Source of the DNA: Rheum nobile
Lineage: Eukaryota; Streptophyta; Magnoliopsida; Caryophyllales; Polygonaceae
Direction: 5' to 3'
Length of the DNA: 64,000 nt
Assembly (NCBI GenBank): GCA_027886185.1
Contig: WOAB01000563.1
Location: forward strand, 6,510,001 to 6,574,000
The position numbers and the translations under genes were made by a program. Every line of letters starts with the position of its first letter. Positions within the stretch are counted from its first letter, which is position 1. Shown here one piece after another: positions 12,011-24,593 of the stretch. The notes under the pieces were generated by a model. The model was given only the letters and a program-made list of their open reading frames with translations. It did not search any database and was not told where the DNA came from.

Positions 12011-12384
12011 TAAAAACAAAGAGATTATTCAAAGCATAGAAGAATAGTCAAATACAACAATAGAAATCAGAAAGAGTGAAGACTAAGGAAATTCAAACCA
12101 TGAAACAAACACTAAGAGAATCATTGAAGTATATCCATAGTCACTAAATTAACTTATTCTCTTTATAAAAACATATTATTTATCGTGTGGTTAATCGGTT
12201 AACCAAACCAAAAACTATCACTAATGATAACCGTACCAAATAACCATGTTTTCTTTTCGACGGTTAACCGTACCGTAGTTTTAAAAAATATCGGTACGTT
12301 TAACCTAGAAATATGTCGATTTTTTAGTTTTTCGAAAAGGTTATTCGATTTCGGTTTTTTGTGCCCACACTCAACCAGACCCTT

Positions 12385-14145
12385 GGTCAGCATCTGACCA
12401 TTGACTGGTCAACACCCAGTCTTTTTTTTTCCGGACAATATTTTTTCACGGGTCCAAAAAAACTCGCCTTTTTTATTCTTGTTTGCATACACATTTTCAT
12501 CATAAAATAGTTTCTAAAAAATTGAACAATTCCCTCTTGAATTTGAAAAATTGTATGTTAAAAGTTGAACAATTGTACCAAAACAATTGAACAATTATAT
12601 CTTAAAGTTGAGCAATTTCATTTTTATAGTTAGACAGTTGTTTTCACTAAGCAAATGTCAATTTTTTTTCGGGGAATTTTTTATTCATGTTTTCATCATA
12701 AAATTGTTTTTTTTTTTAAATTGAACAATTCCCTCTTGAATTTGAACAATTGCATCTTAAAAGTTGAACATTTTTTTTGAACAATATATAAAGTTGAACA
12801 ATTTCATTTTTATAGTTAGACAAATGTTTTCACTAAGCAACGATCTATTTTTTTTCAATTTTCCCCCTTTTTATTTTTTTTATTTTCCTATATGTTTTCA
12901 TTATAAAACTGTTTCTAAAAATTTAACCAATTTCCTCTTGAATTTGAACAATTATATCTTAAAAGCTGAACAATTTTTTTTGAACAATATATAAAGTTGA
13001 ACAATTGTACCAAAAAAGTTGAACAACTGTGTCTTGAAGTTGAACAATTTAATTTTTATAGTTAGACAAATGTTTTCACTAAGTATATAAAGTTGAAAAT
13101 TTTAATTTTTATAGTTAGACAGTTGTTTTCACTAATATAAAGTTGAACAATTGTGTCTTAGTGTTGAACAATTTTATAAAAACAAACCACTTAATTTCTC
13201 CCTCTAAACAAGTTTTATTTTGTTTTCTAAACTTTGTTTTCCCTTTTTTTACTTGATAAAAAACTCATTTAGAGGTTGAACAATATATTAAGAGAGCGTA
13301 ACAATATGCAACAATTTCTGACAATTTTTTATATTCAAACATATCAGAAAAATGTTCAAATTTATAACACAGATAGTTTGAACAATACTTCATTAAAATT
13401 TGAACGATTAGTAAACTTGAACTTTTGTTTATGAGGTAATATAAGCTCAAAACAACTCAAAATATCCAAAATATAAACCCTATACCCAAAACTTAAACCC
13501 CCTAAAAATAAACCCTAAACCTAAAAATTGAACAATATGCAACAATTTTTAAACAATTTGATTAATTCACTCATATTAGAAAAATGCTCAAATTTATTAC
13601 ATGAAAATTCAAACTTATAACAAAAGATAGATTGAACAATACTTCATTAAAATTTGAACAATTGTACAATAAACTTGAGATTTTGTTTATAAGGTAATAT
13701 AAACTTAATACAACTCAAAATGTTCAAAGCATAAACCCTAAATCGTAAATTCTAAACGTGTAGGAAAACAAGAATAGTAAACCGGCAAAAAAGACCACCC
13801 CCAAAGAAATTATAAAAATAAGATAAAATGGTTCAACATTAAGATACAATTGTTCAAATTTATATACATAGCACAAATAGTTGTCTAACTATAAAATAAA
13901 ATTGTTCAACTTAAAGATATAATTGTTCAACTTTTTAGATATAATTGTTCAACTTTAATATTGTTCAACTTTTAACATACAATTGTTTAACTTTAAGAAC
14001 CAATTGTTCAATTTTTTCATAAAAGTTTATAATGAATATGTGTAGAAAAACAAAATTAAGAAAAACGAGAAAAAAATTGTCCCCCCCCCCCCCCCCCAAA
14101 AAAAATAAAATAATTTTGGGCGTTAACTGGTCGACGTTGATCATT
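12385..14145. repeat. large inverted-repeat element rich in TTGAACAAT
   Basis: From about 12530 to 13690 the plus strand repeats TTGAACAAT many times at intervals of about 20-45 bp, often followed by TTTCATTTTTATAGTTAGACA. From about 13820 to 14015 the same words appear reversed (ATTGTTCAA, TTGTCTAACTATAAAAT). The ends also match in reverse: GACTGGTCAACACCC near 12400 and GGGCGTTAACTGGTC near 14120. This suggests a terminal-inverted-repeat transposon, but no target duplication was found. A C17 run lies at 14081-14097. Degenerate CCCTAAA words occur near 13470-13520 and 13730. Confidence 0.55.
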
Positions 14146-16655
14146 GATTGAGATTGAATGTGGTAGAGTGTATGGTAATATTGAAATGATTGCCCTAAAA
14201 TGCTTCTCATATTTCACCCTAAGAGTGTTCTCACATGAGTATTTCCCATAATTTATAATCATAGCATATGACCTCCAAAAATATTGAGACGACCCTAATT
14301 AAATTGACAAGTATTACAAAACGAAGGAAATATTATTTTAGTGTAGTGTACGTCTCAACTATATAAAATGTAATATATCACGATTAGGGCCCGTTTGTTT
14401 TAAAAAATGAAAATGTTAATGTAAAGAAAACAAATCTAGTCCAATTTAATGTCATTATTCATTTGATCAAAATGATGAAATCATTTCGTTTTCCCCTTTT
14501 CTTGGTACTATGATGAAGGTATTTGTATCCACAATATAAGAGTGAATTGTAAAATAATGAAATAGTTTTCTTTCTTCATTCTCTTGGCATACAAATTTTA
14601 GAGTCTCACGTCAAGATAAATTTTTTTTATCAATGTATCATGATGTCAAAGTGGACAAAATTCGTTTCATTTCCGTTACCGTTTTGATAAGGTCAAACCA
14701 AACGGGATCTATAATATGCAACACAAAGGCAATGAAAGTACACATTATATGAGTTGTCAAAACATGTTGGTCCTAGCCGTTATTATTGGTCCGTAACTCC
14801 TTTTTGTACATATATTAATTGGTTTGGGATATAAATATATAATACAAGATCAAGAAGCTTTGTTTGCGCGACCTTTGGTGATGTGGTGCATTTTGTGGAA
14901 TGGGATAGTCTTACTTAAATTTCTGGTAAATTTTGAGTTGTATAATTGAAATTCAAGTTATATTATCTCTTTAATCAAATCTTGTTTTTTTATTTCTACT
15001 GTATTTCTTTGTGGGGTTCACCTTCTTGAACAAGATTAGAAAATCTAATTTTGTTATACTCCACCGGATTTAAACTCGTGAACCGTGTCTTCTTATATAA
15101 TAAGAAAATATATTTATAAGTTTCCCGTAATTAATCAATTATATATAAAAATAAATCTTTTGATGTAAATATATCTGAATTAGTTAATTAGATTAGTAAT
15201 GATAACAGAGGAAATTATTACATAGTTAAGAGCTGTCGAGCTTGGATGGTTTCAATGACATTACGCAGGTCAGCTGTCTGTAGATTAGATCAGATATATA
15301 GCTGCTCAAATCTTGATTAAACCTCTATTCTAATACAAGATGATAACAGTTAGGCCATAACTCTAAAACAACCCTGATTTATGCCAAAATTACATGAAAT
15401 GCAGGGCATACAATCGTCAATGGGGAGGGGTATATTTGGCATTAAATTATGAGAAATGGGATTAGGCAGAGGTGTCACATGGTAAGAAATTACTCTCATG
15501 TGACCCACATGGTCACAACATATATTAAACTCTTCGCAATTTAAGCAACGGTGATGCGATTTCTCTCGCTTTGACTGGTCCATTTTGTCTCATGAGACAA
15601 TATATTCTATAGTGCAATAATGAAATTATTAAGACTTAAAAATAAATTAAAAAATTACGTGAAAAAATGACCTCATAATATATAAGTTTAAATTAATTTC
15701 TCTATGGCTGTAAAATGTGCAAGGGTATATATATACTTATGTGGCTTATAATTACATATAATATGTGTTATGAATAAATCTATAATGATAGAGACTGAAT
15801 AACTTACAAAGTTCTCCGTATAATTTCAATCTCATGTAACTTAATTTAGATTAGAGTATCGGCTCCTTCTGGAGAGATGTTAGATTGTTTCCCTCTTGCA
15901 AGTTTTCACCTCCACGAAGTTTTATTTTGACCCTAATATATTAATTAGGTCGCCCGTAGTAGATGAATTAATTTAAAGGTGATTAATGAGAGACAGACTT
16001 TATATCACATTTGAAGTGTTTAGTCACTTTCTCATCGAAATCAGCGACCTCAACGAATCTTAACCATTTTCTTATATAACGTTTTCATTCTAGCTCGCAT
16101 GAATTGGGAAAATGGTTTTCGATTTAGTAACCTCACAAGTTTAGAGAGGTAGTGAGTTGTGGGCCGTGTGTGCGGGGGTGTGCATGTAAGTATGTGTGAA
16201 AATACAAGTATAAGCGTAACATATAAGTCTAATAATATTTTATTTTAAAATTAATTAATAATTGGAGAAATAATTCATTAAATTTTATTAAACAAATTAT
16301 GTCTCAACCTCAGATGTGAAATGATTATATATTTAATATCATCTTTTTTGCACTAGCTTTTTTTAAACTTATGTTTTCCAATCTAAAAACAAGTGATAAA
16401 ACATGAAAATTTTAATAAATTAATTGTATTACAAGTCTCTATTCATTATCAATTGATTTAGTGGTAAAATTTTAAGGGACAGAATGTGTTTGAGCAATTC
16501 TGTTGATTAGACTAAAGCAAAGGGTATGTTATTTCAAAGATGGGAGAGTTTACAAGATAGGAATATACACAAAGATCATAATCTTGAGAATCTACAAGAT
16601 ATTAACAAATTAAGGTAATGATAATACAAAAATAATATATGTCCTTAATTACCTA
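14146..16655. other. intergenic DNA, no supported gene
   Basis: AT-rich sequence with only short chance frames. One short possible transposon (14395-14713) is listed separately. Nothing else with clear ends was seen. Confidence 0.55.
14395..14713. mobile_element. possible short terminal-inverted-repeat element
   Basis: GGGCCCGTTTGTTTT on the left and, reversed, GATCCCGTTTGGTTT on the right resemble the ends of common plant hAT-type miniature elements. I could not match a target duplication, so this is only a candidate. Confidence 0.4.
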
Positions 16656-16659
16656 ATAC

Positions 16660-17065
16660 CCCTGGCAAGCTCATGGAGGAAGACTGACATGAAGCTAGCT
16701 TGGAGTGTAGCTGATCAAATCGTTGTGAGCTGAAAGTATTTGTGAAGACGTCTGCAATTTGATATGTAGCTCGGATATGACGAATAATCAACTCACGAGC
16801 ATCCACCTTTTTTCCGGACAAAATGGAAGTCTATATGTATATGCTTGGAGTGAGTACCATATTATGGGTCATAAAGGTGGTGCTCAAATTGTCACAAAGT
16901 ATGACAGGAGGAGCAACAAGTGACTGACAAAGGTTAAGAAGAAGTTGTTGGATCCAACTGATTCCAATAGTTGTGGCAGCAATGGCATGATATCCGGCCT
17001 CAGTGTTGGAGAAAGCGACAACGTTATGTTTGCGAGAAGTCCAGCTTACTAAAGAATTGCCAGGC
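16660..17065 (-). pseudogene. copia RNase H relic
   Basis: Read on the minus strand from about 17065, translated fragments match copia RNase H landmarks: LVSWTSRKHNVVAFS, NTEAGYHAIAATT, ILCDNLSTT, then, after stops and a shift, DARELIIRHIR and ADVFTNTFSSQRF near the usual pol end. It is short, without LTRs, and full of changes, so it is an old fragment. Confidence 0.7.
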
Positions 17066-17380
17066 TCTAGGAATACGATTTGAATTTATTTTAAGTTTTT
17101 ATATGTGATTTGAATTTATTGACTCACTAGGCTCTAGGAATTTTATCGAAAAATTGTGAAATGAAATTTTTCATAGGTGAACTATATGCAAACTTTATAA
17201 TTTCATTTAAAAGTTCTCCTAATCCTATGCCTCCAGCCTACCCCTAGAGTTTTCCTTTCCAAAAAATAGTAGTTGTAAGCTAATTAAATGACCGAATAAA
17301 GGCTATCAAACTATGATCCAATCTATAGTAATCTCATTGATATACACACTCTGCAAAAATAGGATAAACAATAATAATAC

Positions 17381-17388
17381 TATATAAA
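17381..17388 (+). promoter_or_regulatory. TATA-like box of the host gene
   Basis: TATATAAA lies about 210 bases before the first ATG at 17595, which would leave a 5' leader of roughly 180 bases. It is the nearest TATA-like word in an AT-rich region, so the assignment is tentative. Confidence 0.4.
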
Positions 17389-17594
17389 TTCTCAAACTCC
17401 GAGGGTCAAAAGTAAAAAACACCCAATGTACGTACATAAAAGCCTACACATCTTTATAAAGTCACCAAACTACTAAACACTAGCCCTTTAAAAAAAGTCA
17501 AAAGCACCCACATCTCCCATACCCCAAACCACTCCTATCAAAACCACATGCAGAGCAAAGCTCAGAAACCAAACCTACCCAACAAAACATAAAC

Positions 17595-18995
17595 ATGGTT
17601 GCCACAGAAGCCTCACAAACACTAATGGCGGATCCGGAATCGAGCCCGAGGATCTCGTTCTCGGCCGACTTTCTGGACGAGTCCGACTTCATCTCCATAA
17701 GCCCCAACTCCTCCTCGGCCGCCAAAGTGGAGAGGGAGGTTCCGAAGAACGCGGCGGATTTCGAGTTCTTGTCAAGCAAGGTGTTGCACGGTCAGAGCAC
17801 AATGCTGACCGCCGACGAGCTCTTCTTTGAAGGCAAGTTCCTTCCTTACTGGCAGATTCAACATGCTGCCGAGAGGCTTGGCCACGTCAGCTTGAACACC
17901 GTTTCCGCCGATCACGGAACCGACAACGATAATAATGGAGATGATCAGAAGAAGAAGAAAAACGGGATTGTTTTAGATCAGCAGAGCACTGTAAGTAATA
18001 TACTCAAGAGTTTTTGTGGTTAGCTTGTTTCATTTTTAATTAGTTTTTTTTTTTTTTTTTTTATTTCGCATTGAATATGAAGTTGGGTTTGGACTATTTT
18101 TATGGTGCGTTGAGATGTGAGCTAGCTAGCTAGCTAGCTGTTGTGTTCAGTAGTGGTAATTTTTAATTGGTTTATGTGACCGGAGTTGCAAGTTTGGCAT
18201 TGATTTGAATTTGGGCTTGAAATTAGAATTTGAGATCCATGAAATAGAGATTTTATGATTGGAACCGGATATCTATTCTCCAAACCAATTAAAAGACACT
18301 TCTTAAGATTGTAGATATTTGTCAAGTCTTATAGTAATTATGACATCTTGTGGTTACGAGTTCGATTCCTCTTTTTCCGTTGTAATGCCTTATGTGTTTA
18401 ATATGGAAAATGAAAAAAGTATAGATCTTATAAGGCCAAAGATTTAACTTTAACCATAACATATCTCTAATGAAAAGCAAGAGTTTATGTTTGAACCTCT
18501 AACATTGTGTTAATCTACAATAGTATATACACAAACTTTGTAGGATTTATAAGTATTTGCATGTATATAATATTGAGTGATCTACGACGTTTCCGTTTGC
18601 AGATCAACAAATTGGAGCCGCCAAGAATATGGTACATCGACGACGACCCATCTCCAAGGCCACCGAATTGCACGGTGTTGTGGAAGGAGCTCCTACGGTT
18701 GAGGAAGCGCCGTCAACCCCCTTCTTCAAACTCTTCTTCGTTAACGCCCTCCTCGTCTTCGTCTTCCTCCTCCTCGTCCTCTAGCTCGATGGGGGACCAG
18801 GCGGCAGCCATGGCCGAAGAAGGAAAGGAAGAAGTCATGAGCATGAAAGAGAAGCATCTGAGGAGGATCAAGAAAGGGCTCGAGAGGACCAAATCCGCTA
18901 CTATGAGGATAAGGCCTATGGTGAATGTTCCCGTCTGCACACAGACGAAAGGCGGCTCAATGCCGCCTTTATTTCCTCTTAAGAAAGGGAGATAA
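17595..18995 (+). CDS. two-exon plant protein of unknown function with an ADELFFEGKFLP motif
   Basis: Exon 1 runs 17595-17990 and exon 2 18603-18995. The 612-base intron starts GTAAGT and ends TTTGCAG, and joins in phase 0. The product has 262 residues. Near the N-terminus is FSADFLDESDFISISP, then FEFLSS (about 58-63) and ADELFFEGKFLPYWQ (about 73-87). Exon 2 begins INKLEPPRIWYIDDDP, then VLWKELLRLRKRR, a serine run, and a basic C-terminal tail ending PPLFPLKKGR. The FEF plus ADELFxxGKxLP combination recalls plant MAKR/BKI1-like and DUF1645 proteins, but I cannot place it. No membrane segment or signal peptide is seen, and the basic tail could favour the nucleus or membrane surface. The first ATG has A at -3 and G at +4; a second ATG at 17625 is possible. 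GC content is clearly above its surroundings, as for a real gene. Confidence 0.8.
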
Positions 18996-21904
18996 TCGAT
19001 CAAGAGAATTGATTGATCGGGATTGATAGATCGAGTACGTGTTATTATTCAGATGTGAGATATATGCATCAACCATGCAAGTCACTATTGAGTGTTACGA
19101 GGTATGTGACTCGAAAAGAACTATAAGTTGTACGTGATTTGTTATGTAGGAGTGGTTATTATTATTCATCAATGTTACTAGCTAGAAATCGATCACTTGA
19201 TGTCACGTACATGTTGATTTATTCCAATGTTATTGATGCGGGGAGTTATGTTAATTAATTGGGGTTTTCATGGTGGATTTGGTATTGTAAACTTTGACAT
19301 TTATTCGTACGTTTTTTGGGAATGTTTAGTAAGTGTTAATTGTTATTCATCCTTGTCCATATATATATATATATAAGGATTGCTCTCAATCATGACAAAT
19401 TAACTACTGTGTGTTCACCTCACATTGCCTATTTGTTAGGGAGCCCGGAAGGAAATATTTTTTTTAAAATGGAATAATGGAAGAATAAGGCTTATAATAT
19501 AGAGTGCATGTGTCACAAAACTTACAAAAAAAAAACTCATAAATTTTAACTTTATAAAATGTAAATAATGCTAAGAACATGTAGTTGCATGTTATCTTTT
19601 GGCACGTTATGGGCAAGTTTCATGCATGTGTCAGCTGGTAAATGACAAACTAACTAATATGCCATTCGCACCATTTGTATAGTACAAATATGAAAAGTTA
19701 GTTAACAAGTCAGACTATTTAATTTGGAGGCTTTTTTTTTTAGAAGTCTCATATCTCAAATAATCATATAATTAAAGATGTTTATAAATGTTGTTCTTAT
19801 TCCGTCATTAATTTTCTTTCTTCTATTTTATTTATTACAGTATTTGTTTTTATATGACGAACACTTTTTTTCATATACATTGTATGAATAATTACAGAAT
19901 ATGAGATAAGAATGGCATTTCATGGGAGAGGGAATCTTAATTGAAAATGTGCATTTGCATGTGAGGGTAAAGGCATAACTGCATAAGCAACTAAGCAACT
20001 ATTGTATAAGACAGTCTTACTCCTGTGACTCCAATTAATTAATAAGTGCAACAGAAAGTGACAGGAGAACAACATTTATTTAAGAAAAAAGTACCAATTT
20101 GGTTCATAGATCCGGTAATTTTTTAAATTGAATCCATTAATATATCAGGTTATTTATTTATATATGTCAGATACTTTCAATATACGGTTTATTTTTTCGA
20201 CATATTATAATAGCCTTACAGGCTTACGGTTTTAAATTCATGTCACATTTTCAAATTAAATAGGTTCGGATTAGATTTAGATATTCATGAATGAAATAGC
20301 TACCATTGTCCAATTGAATGATGCATTTTCTATATTATATCACGCTGTATATATGTATGCCTTAATCAACTACATATTTTTCCTCGGTCAGTTTGAAATT
20401 TGTAAATTTTAATGTGACACAAAACTATCGGGTGATTATCGGGGGTTGTCGTACTGGGGTCTAAAATTATTTTCAAAATACAAACGCTTATTAGATATAC
20501 ATAAATAAAATCATTTTGTTCATCCTATATCAATGAGCTAAATAAAAAAGCTCTCTAAAACGATAATGGACAAAGCACATAGTCGAATTTAGATAATACA
20601 AATAAAAAGTCTCATTATTTTTTAATTTTTTTTATAAATGAAATATTTTTTCCTATGACTAAAAAAATGTTATTTACACTAAGTTTATCGTCTATTTTAC
20701 ACAAACAACTCTAATTGCAAACAACAAATCCTATATTCGAGTTTCAATGAAAGTTGGCTCAAAATTGATCAAAAAATTACATAATTTCAACAAATTTCAT
20801 AATTATTTACTAATTTCTCCGCGTAATTTCAACAAATCTTAAACAAAATTGATTTCAAAATTCTCAAACCCATAAAACCAAAATTTTGAAAATTCTAATA
20901 CAAATAAGGAGAGATTTGATGAGTTTAAATTTGATTTATCTTGGTTATTGAAGAACGTTATTTCAGATGGTCACATAGGGATCAAAGATCATGGGAAATA
21001 TACTCCAAATCACCGGAAAATTGTCGGAGAGATGTCCGGAGCTGTTGCAGTTTTGTTTTGTCTGCTAAACTGTCCAACATATAGAGATATAGAGAAAATA
21101 ATGCATTTTTATTGAAGGACTCGTGTGCAAATTTGAGTGAAGTTAATTGTGTCTTTTAGTTTTTTAGAATTATGTATAATAAATACTTTTAAAAAAACAT
21201 AGATAATTTTGATATTTTCCCCCTTAATCCTCCTCCCCTAGTGATTATGAGTTCGTTTGGATTTCTAAAATAATACATTATCTTATATTAAATTAACAAT
21301 TTAATACATTATCTTTAGAGATCCGGTCAGATCCTATGTTGAACTAGATCAATCGGGCCACATTCTACAAAATTGTTAGCAAACTAAACAAGTTCTAGTT
21401 GCTCCCAACCGTTCAAGCTTTCAAGCTGATGAATTAACTTTTGGGTTTTTTTAGTCCATAAGAGATAATAGGTCATTATTGTAGAAGAGCAGAATTTGAA
21501 CTCAATGTCATACTTATGAGCTGAATTGAAAAGATTTGAAAATTATTTTCCCTCTTTTTATTAATTATTATAAACGAACGTCCCTACTAGAATCTAGCAA
21601 CAATGGAGTGAGTTTCATCAATGGAAAATGCTCACGACTTGTGATTTGATGAGCACAGATATACTCCATCTTCTTAATACTACTTGTTCTTTTACCCTTT
21701 GACACATTTTTGCCACAACTTAAAAAGTTGCATAAAAATGCGTAATTAAGGCAAAAGTCTAAAGGCCTTACGTAATACTAGAAATATTCATCTTCAACCT
21801 CCAGCCACCATGTTCATTGTCAGTTGCGCGCCTCCAAGCTCTTCAATGGCGAAAATGGGCTGCGGTTTCACTCGTTTCGTCTGATTAATTAGTGGGCTTT
21901 GTAG
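18996..21904. other. intergenic DNA downstream of the host gene
   Basis: It contains the 3' flank of the gene, a TA run near 19360-19376 and AT-rich sequence. No poly(A) signal could be fixed and no further gene or element end was recognised. Confidence 0.5.
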
Positions 21905-22607
21905 AACGAATTATTATTATAGGGTGCTAGTTATAACTGGTGTGAATTTGTTGTGCATTGGTGTGGATATATAAATGCTAGTTTAACACGAGTATTCATA
22001 GGAACGCTATTTCTTTGCGAGGTTTTATCGTTTCTTTATAACCTTGTGTTAGGAGAATAAATGCCCTAACGCTTTTGGTCATAACATACCACTATCTGAA
22101 TATAGGTGGTGGTGCACTTAGCTAGTGTCAATCTTCGGGATTTATTCTCATCCTATATCTCATTGCGAGATCTGTTGTGGAAATTAAAAGCTATAACGTT
22201 ACATGCACGTTTTGAAATTAAATAACATAAGTGCCTTGTTGCACATAATTAATATACCCCCGGGTGAGAAGTACAACGTGGAACCCGCCCATACTCTTGT
22301 TTAAAGTAAGACCTCTTTCCAATCTGGATTCGCATTATGCGGTGAGGTTGGTCGTGGACCCAAATATTCAAGGTCGTTTTTCAAACTTTGTATGAATTAT
22401 AATGTTCCCAAACAAATTCATTAATTTCCCATAAGACTCATTTCCTTTGGAGTCTTCTCTTGTCACATACCTTTTATTTCGTTTCAGTGATAGTATATGG
22501 GTTATATATCGTCTACCGACTATTATTCGAGAGACAATGATAGTAACCAGATACAATCACAAGAACCATTCTGTTTTAGTCCTTGTTTAGTCTTTCATTA
22601 GACTAAC

Positions 22608-23199
22608 TGATGTGATCCGACGGGTTCAGACCACGTTTGACGTCGGATCTAGGCAGGAAGCGACCTCTATCATTCTCCTTAGTAACCGGGATAGGTAGCA
22701 ACCAAGCGTGGACTCGGTTACCGGCTCTCTTGCTCTCGGCGGGGCCGAGTTGGGGCGAGAGGATCTCGCAGGCGGAAGCTAGCGATGGAGGGATAAGTTG
22801 TGTTTGTGAACTGTGACATGGTTCAATCGGGTCTAACCAGTTTTGTGACGCTGAGGCTTAAGGGAAGAGATGATCTCAACTGCAAGGCTTAAGCTTTAAT
22901 TTCAACGTAGGGAATAATGATTATAACGAATGATATTTAAAGCCATAAGGCTCGACCAAGAACCTTAATGGGCTTGGGCCGAAAACACACTAATGGGCTA
23001 GCCTTCTCTAGCAAGAGAAAGGCACACACCCGAAATAGAAAGTACGGAAATGGAAATACTAAAAAGGGAAACATGCTAAAACGGGAAATAACATAAAATA
23101 GACTAAACTAGACTAAGTCTTGAACCAAAGGGGGACACCACAGTCTTGGTCGTCTTGGGCTCGTCGTTGCCCGGCTTGAGTCGAGCCCGAGACACATCA
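22608..23199 (-). repeat. 3' LTR of M
   Basis: 592 bp from TGATGTG to CACATCA. Next to it (23200-23218), read on the minus strand, lies AAGGGATGGAGAA, the likely polypurine tract. The gag-like frame ends inside this LTR. Confidence 0.88.
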
Positions 23200-24019
23200 T
23201 TCTCCATCCCTTAGAATCGAAGCTCCCTCGCTTCGAACTGGGTGGGGCCTGGGAGAGTAGACGTTCAGCGGTCAGTGGTAAAGCGGCGTCGGGCTCGGAC
23301 GCGAGTCTTGGAACCTCAAAGATGAGAAGGTATGGCTCGGGTCCAAGAGCGGTCATAGCGTCGGGTGTCTTGGAGAGTATCGCGTGGAAGCCCGGGTCTG
23401 GAGTAGGCGTAATGGATACGTCGGGCTTGCACGCGGGCAGGGGAGCACTGGGCACGGCTGTGGGCGGCAGAAGGGGCTTGGTGGCGGCGGCCTCGACAAC
23501 GACAGTGTGGGCCGCGGGCGCGGTTTTGCTGGTCACGGGCGCGGTTGCTGCTGTAGCGGCCGTGGTCGCGGCGTTGGCCGCGGTCGCGGGTGGAGGGGCC
23601 ACGATCACGGTTTTGGCAGCCATAGTCGCGGCGACGGCCTCAGTGGCGGCTCAGCATGAGGCGACGTCCCGTTGCAAATTTTCGATCTTCGAAAGTATGG
23701 CCTCCAATGTCCTGGCTTGAGCATCGTCAGTGGCGTCGTGGGCGACTGTTGGAACCGGTGACATGAGAGGGCGATCGGGGCGGCGCACGGGCGGGTGCTC
23801 AGGGTACCACACTAGGGCGTACTCGCGGTGCGGTGGCGAGTTGTGTCGACGCTTGGGTGCGTAGTATGGACGCCAGGGCTGAGAGTACGGGCGGCGTCGC
23901 GGTGGCATTGGAATCCTTGGCGGGATCCAATCTGGGTCCACTTCGTATGGACTCACGCCACCAAACCAAGGGCTGGGGTCCCACTCGTCGGGCTCGAAGT
24001 ATGAATACCAGCGGGCCAT
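23108..24019 (-). pseudogene. gag-like protein of M, one internal stop
   Basis: The frame starts at 24019 with MARWYSYFEPDEWDP, is rich in Pro, Arg and Tyr for about 90 residues, and then has a short helical piece (TLEAILSKIENLQRDV). A TGA at 23651-23653 follows, and the same frame continues to 23108 as a long Ala/Thr/Val-rich, Pro-rich low-complexity stretch. The whole is 303 residues if read through. There is no zinc knuckle or enzyme domain. Position behind the primer site suggests a gag-derived protein. The last part is encoded by the LTR. Confidence 0.55.
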
Positions 24020-24393
24020 GGGGTGGGTGTGGCCAAGGACGGGTTGGTTAAGGAAAGGCCGAAACTAGGGTTGTGAGGGGAGACGGAGGCTAGGGTTTTG
24101 GATAAGTAAAAGGGATTCGGCAACGGCAGTGTAGAGAACCGCGGTCGCGGCGGCTAGGGTTTGGGCGGCGGACGATTCGTATTTTGGCCTTTTGAGGGGT
24201 CAAATGGTGTCCGTTTTGGGCGAATTATATATGTCCGGATTCGTATCGAGATGCTCTACAGGAATATGGAAGAAAATTGCGGAAATGATGAATTTTGTTT
24301 GGACGAAATCTGGGCTGAAGGCTCGTTGGTTTTGGGAGTTTTGTGGTGGTGGTGGGGTTGTCGGAGAAGAAGGTGCGCTGCGTGCCCCTGGCT

Positions 24394-24405
24394 GCTCTGA
24401 TACCA
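24394..24405 (-). promoter_or_regulatory. tRNA-Met primer binding site of M
   Basis: The minus strand reads TGGTATCAGAGC two bases inside the 5' LTR of M, the usual plant initiator tRNA-Met primer site. Confidence 0.88.
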
Positions 24406-24407
24406 AT

Positions 24408-24593
24408 TGATGTGATCCGACGGGTTCGGACCACATTTGACGTCGGATCTAGGCAGGAAGCGGCATCTATCCTTCTCCTTAGTAACCAGGATAGGTAGCA
24501 ACCAAGCGTGGGCTCGGTTACCGGCTCTCTTGCTCTCGCCGGGGCCGAGTTGGGGCGAGAGGATCTCACAGGCGGAAGCTAGCGATGGAGGAA
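24408..24593 (-). repeat. 5' LTR of M, left piece
   Basis: The first 186 bp of the plus-strand LTR sequence, near identical to 22608-22793. It is cut by G1; the other 406 bp lie at 41516-41921. Confidence 0.88.

Larger units (their letters stand above)
10095..12373. mobile_element. hAT-like element interrupted by two nested Mutator-like elements
   Basis: The left end TAGGGGTGGGC and the reversed right end TGAGTGTGGGC resemble hAT inverted repeats. Behind each end lie repeated GGTTAACCG and CGGTTA words in both orientations (10113-10160 and 12187-12360). No 8-bp target duplication could be matched, so the limits are approximate. The middle is occupied by the element at 10600-12010. Confidence 0.5.

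Noticed and set aside
14081..14097. Run of 17 C as a regulatory or structural signal
   Set aside because: A homopolymer in a decayed repeat; its length may be a sequencing or assembly artefact.
15350..15583. Minus-strand frame of 77 residues rich in Cys and His
   Set aside because: The cysteines do not form a known finger spacing, composition follows the local sequence, and there are no neighbours or promoter to support it.
18713..19003. Minus-strand frame opposite exon 2 of the host gene
   Set aside because: It is the shadow of the poly-Ser and basic coding region (Glu/Asp run); the sense gene has matching splice sites.
23322..24051. Long plus-strand frames over the M gag region
   Set aside because: They are shadows of the minus-strand gag-like frame caused by high GC content; primer site and polypurine tract fix the minus orientation.
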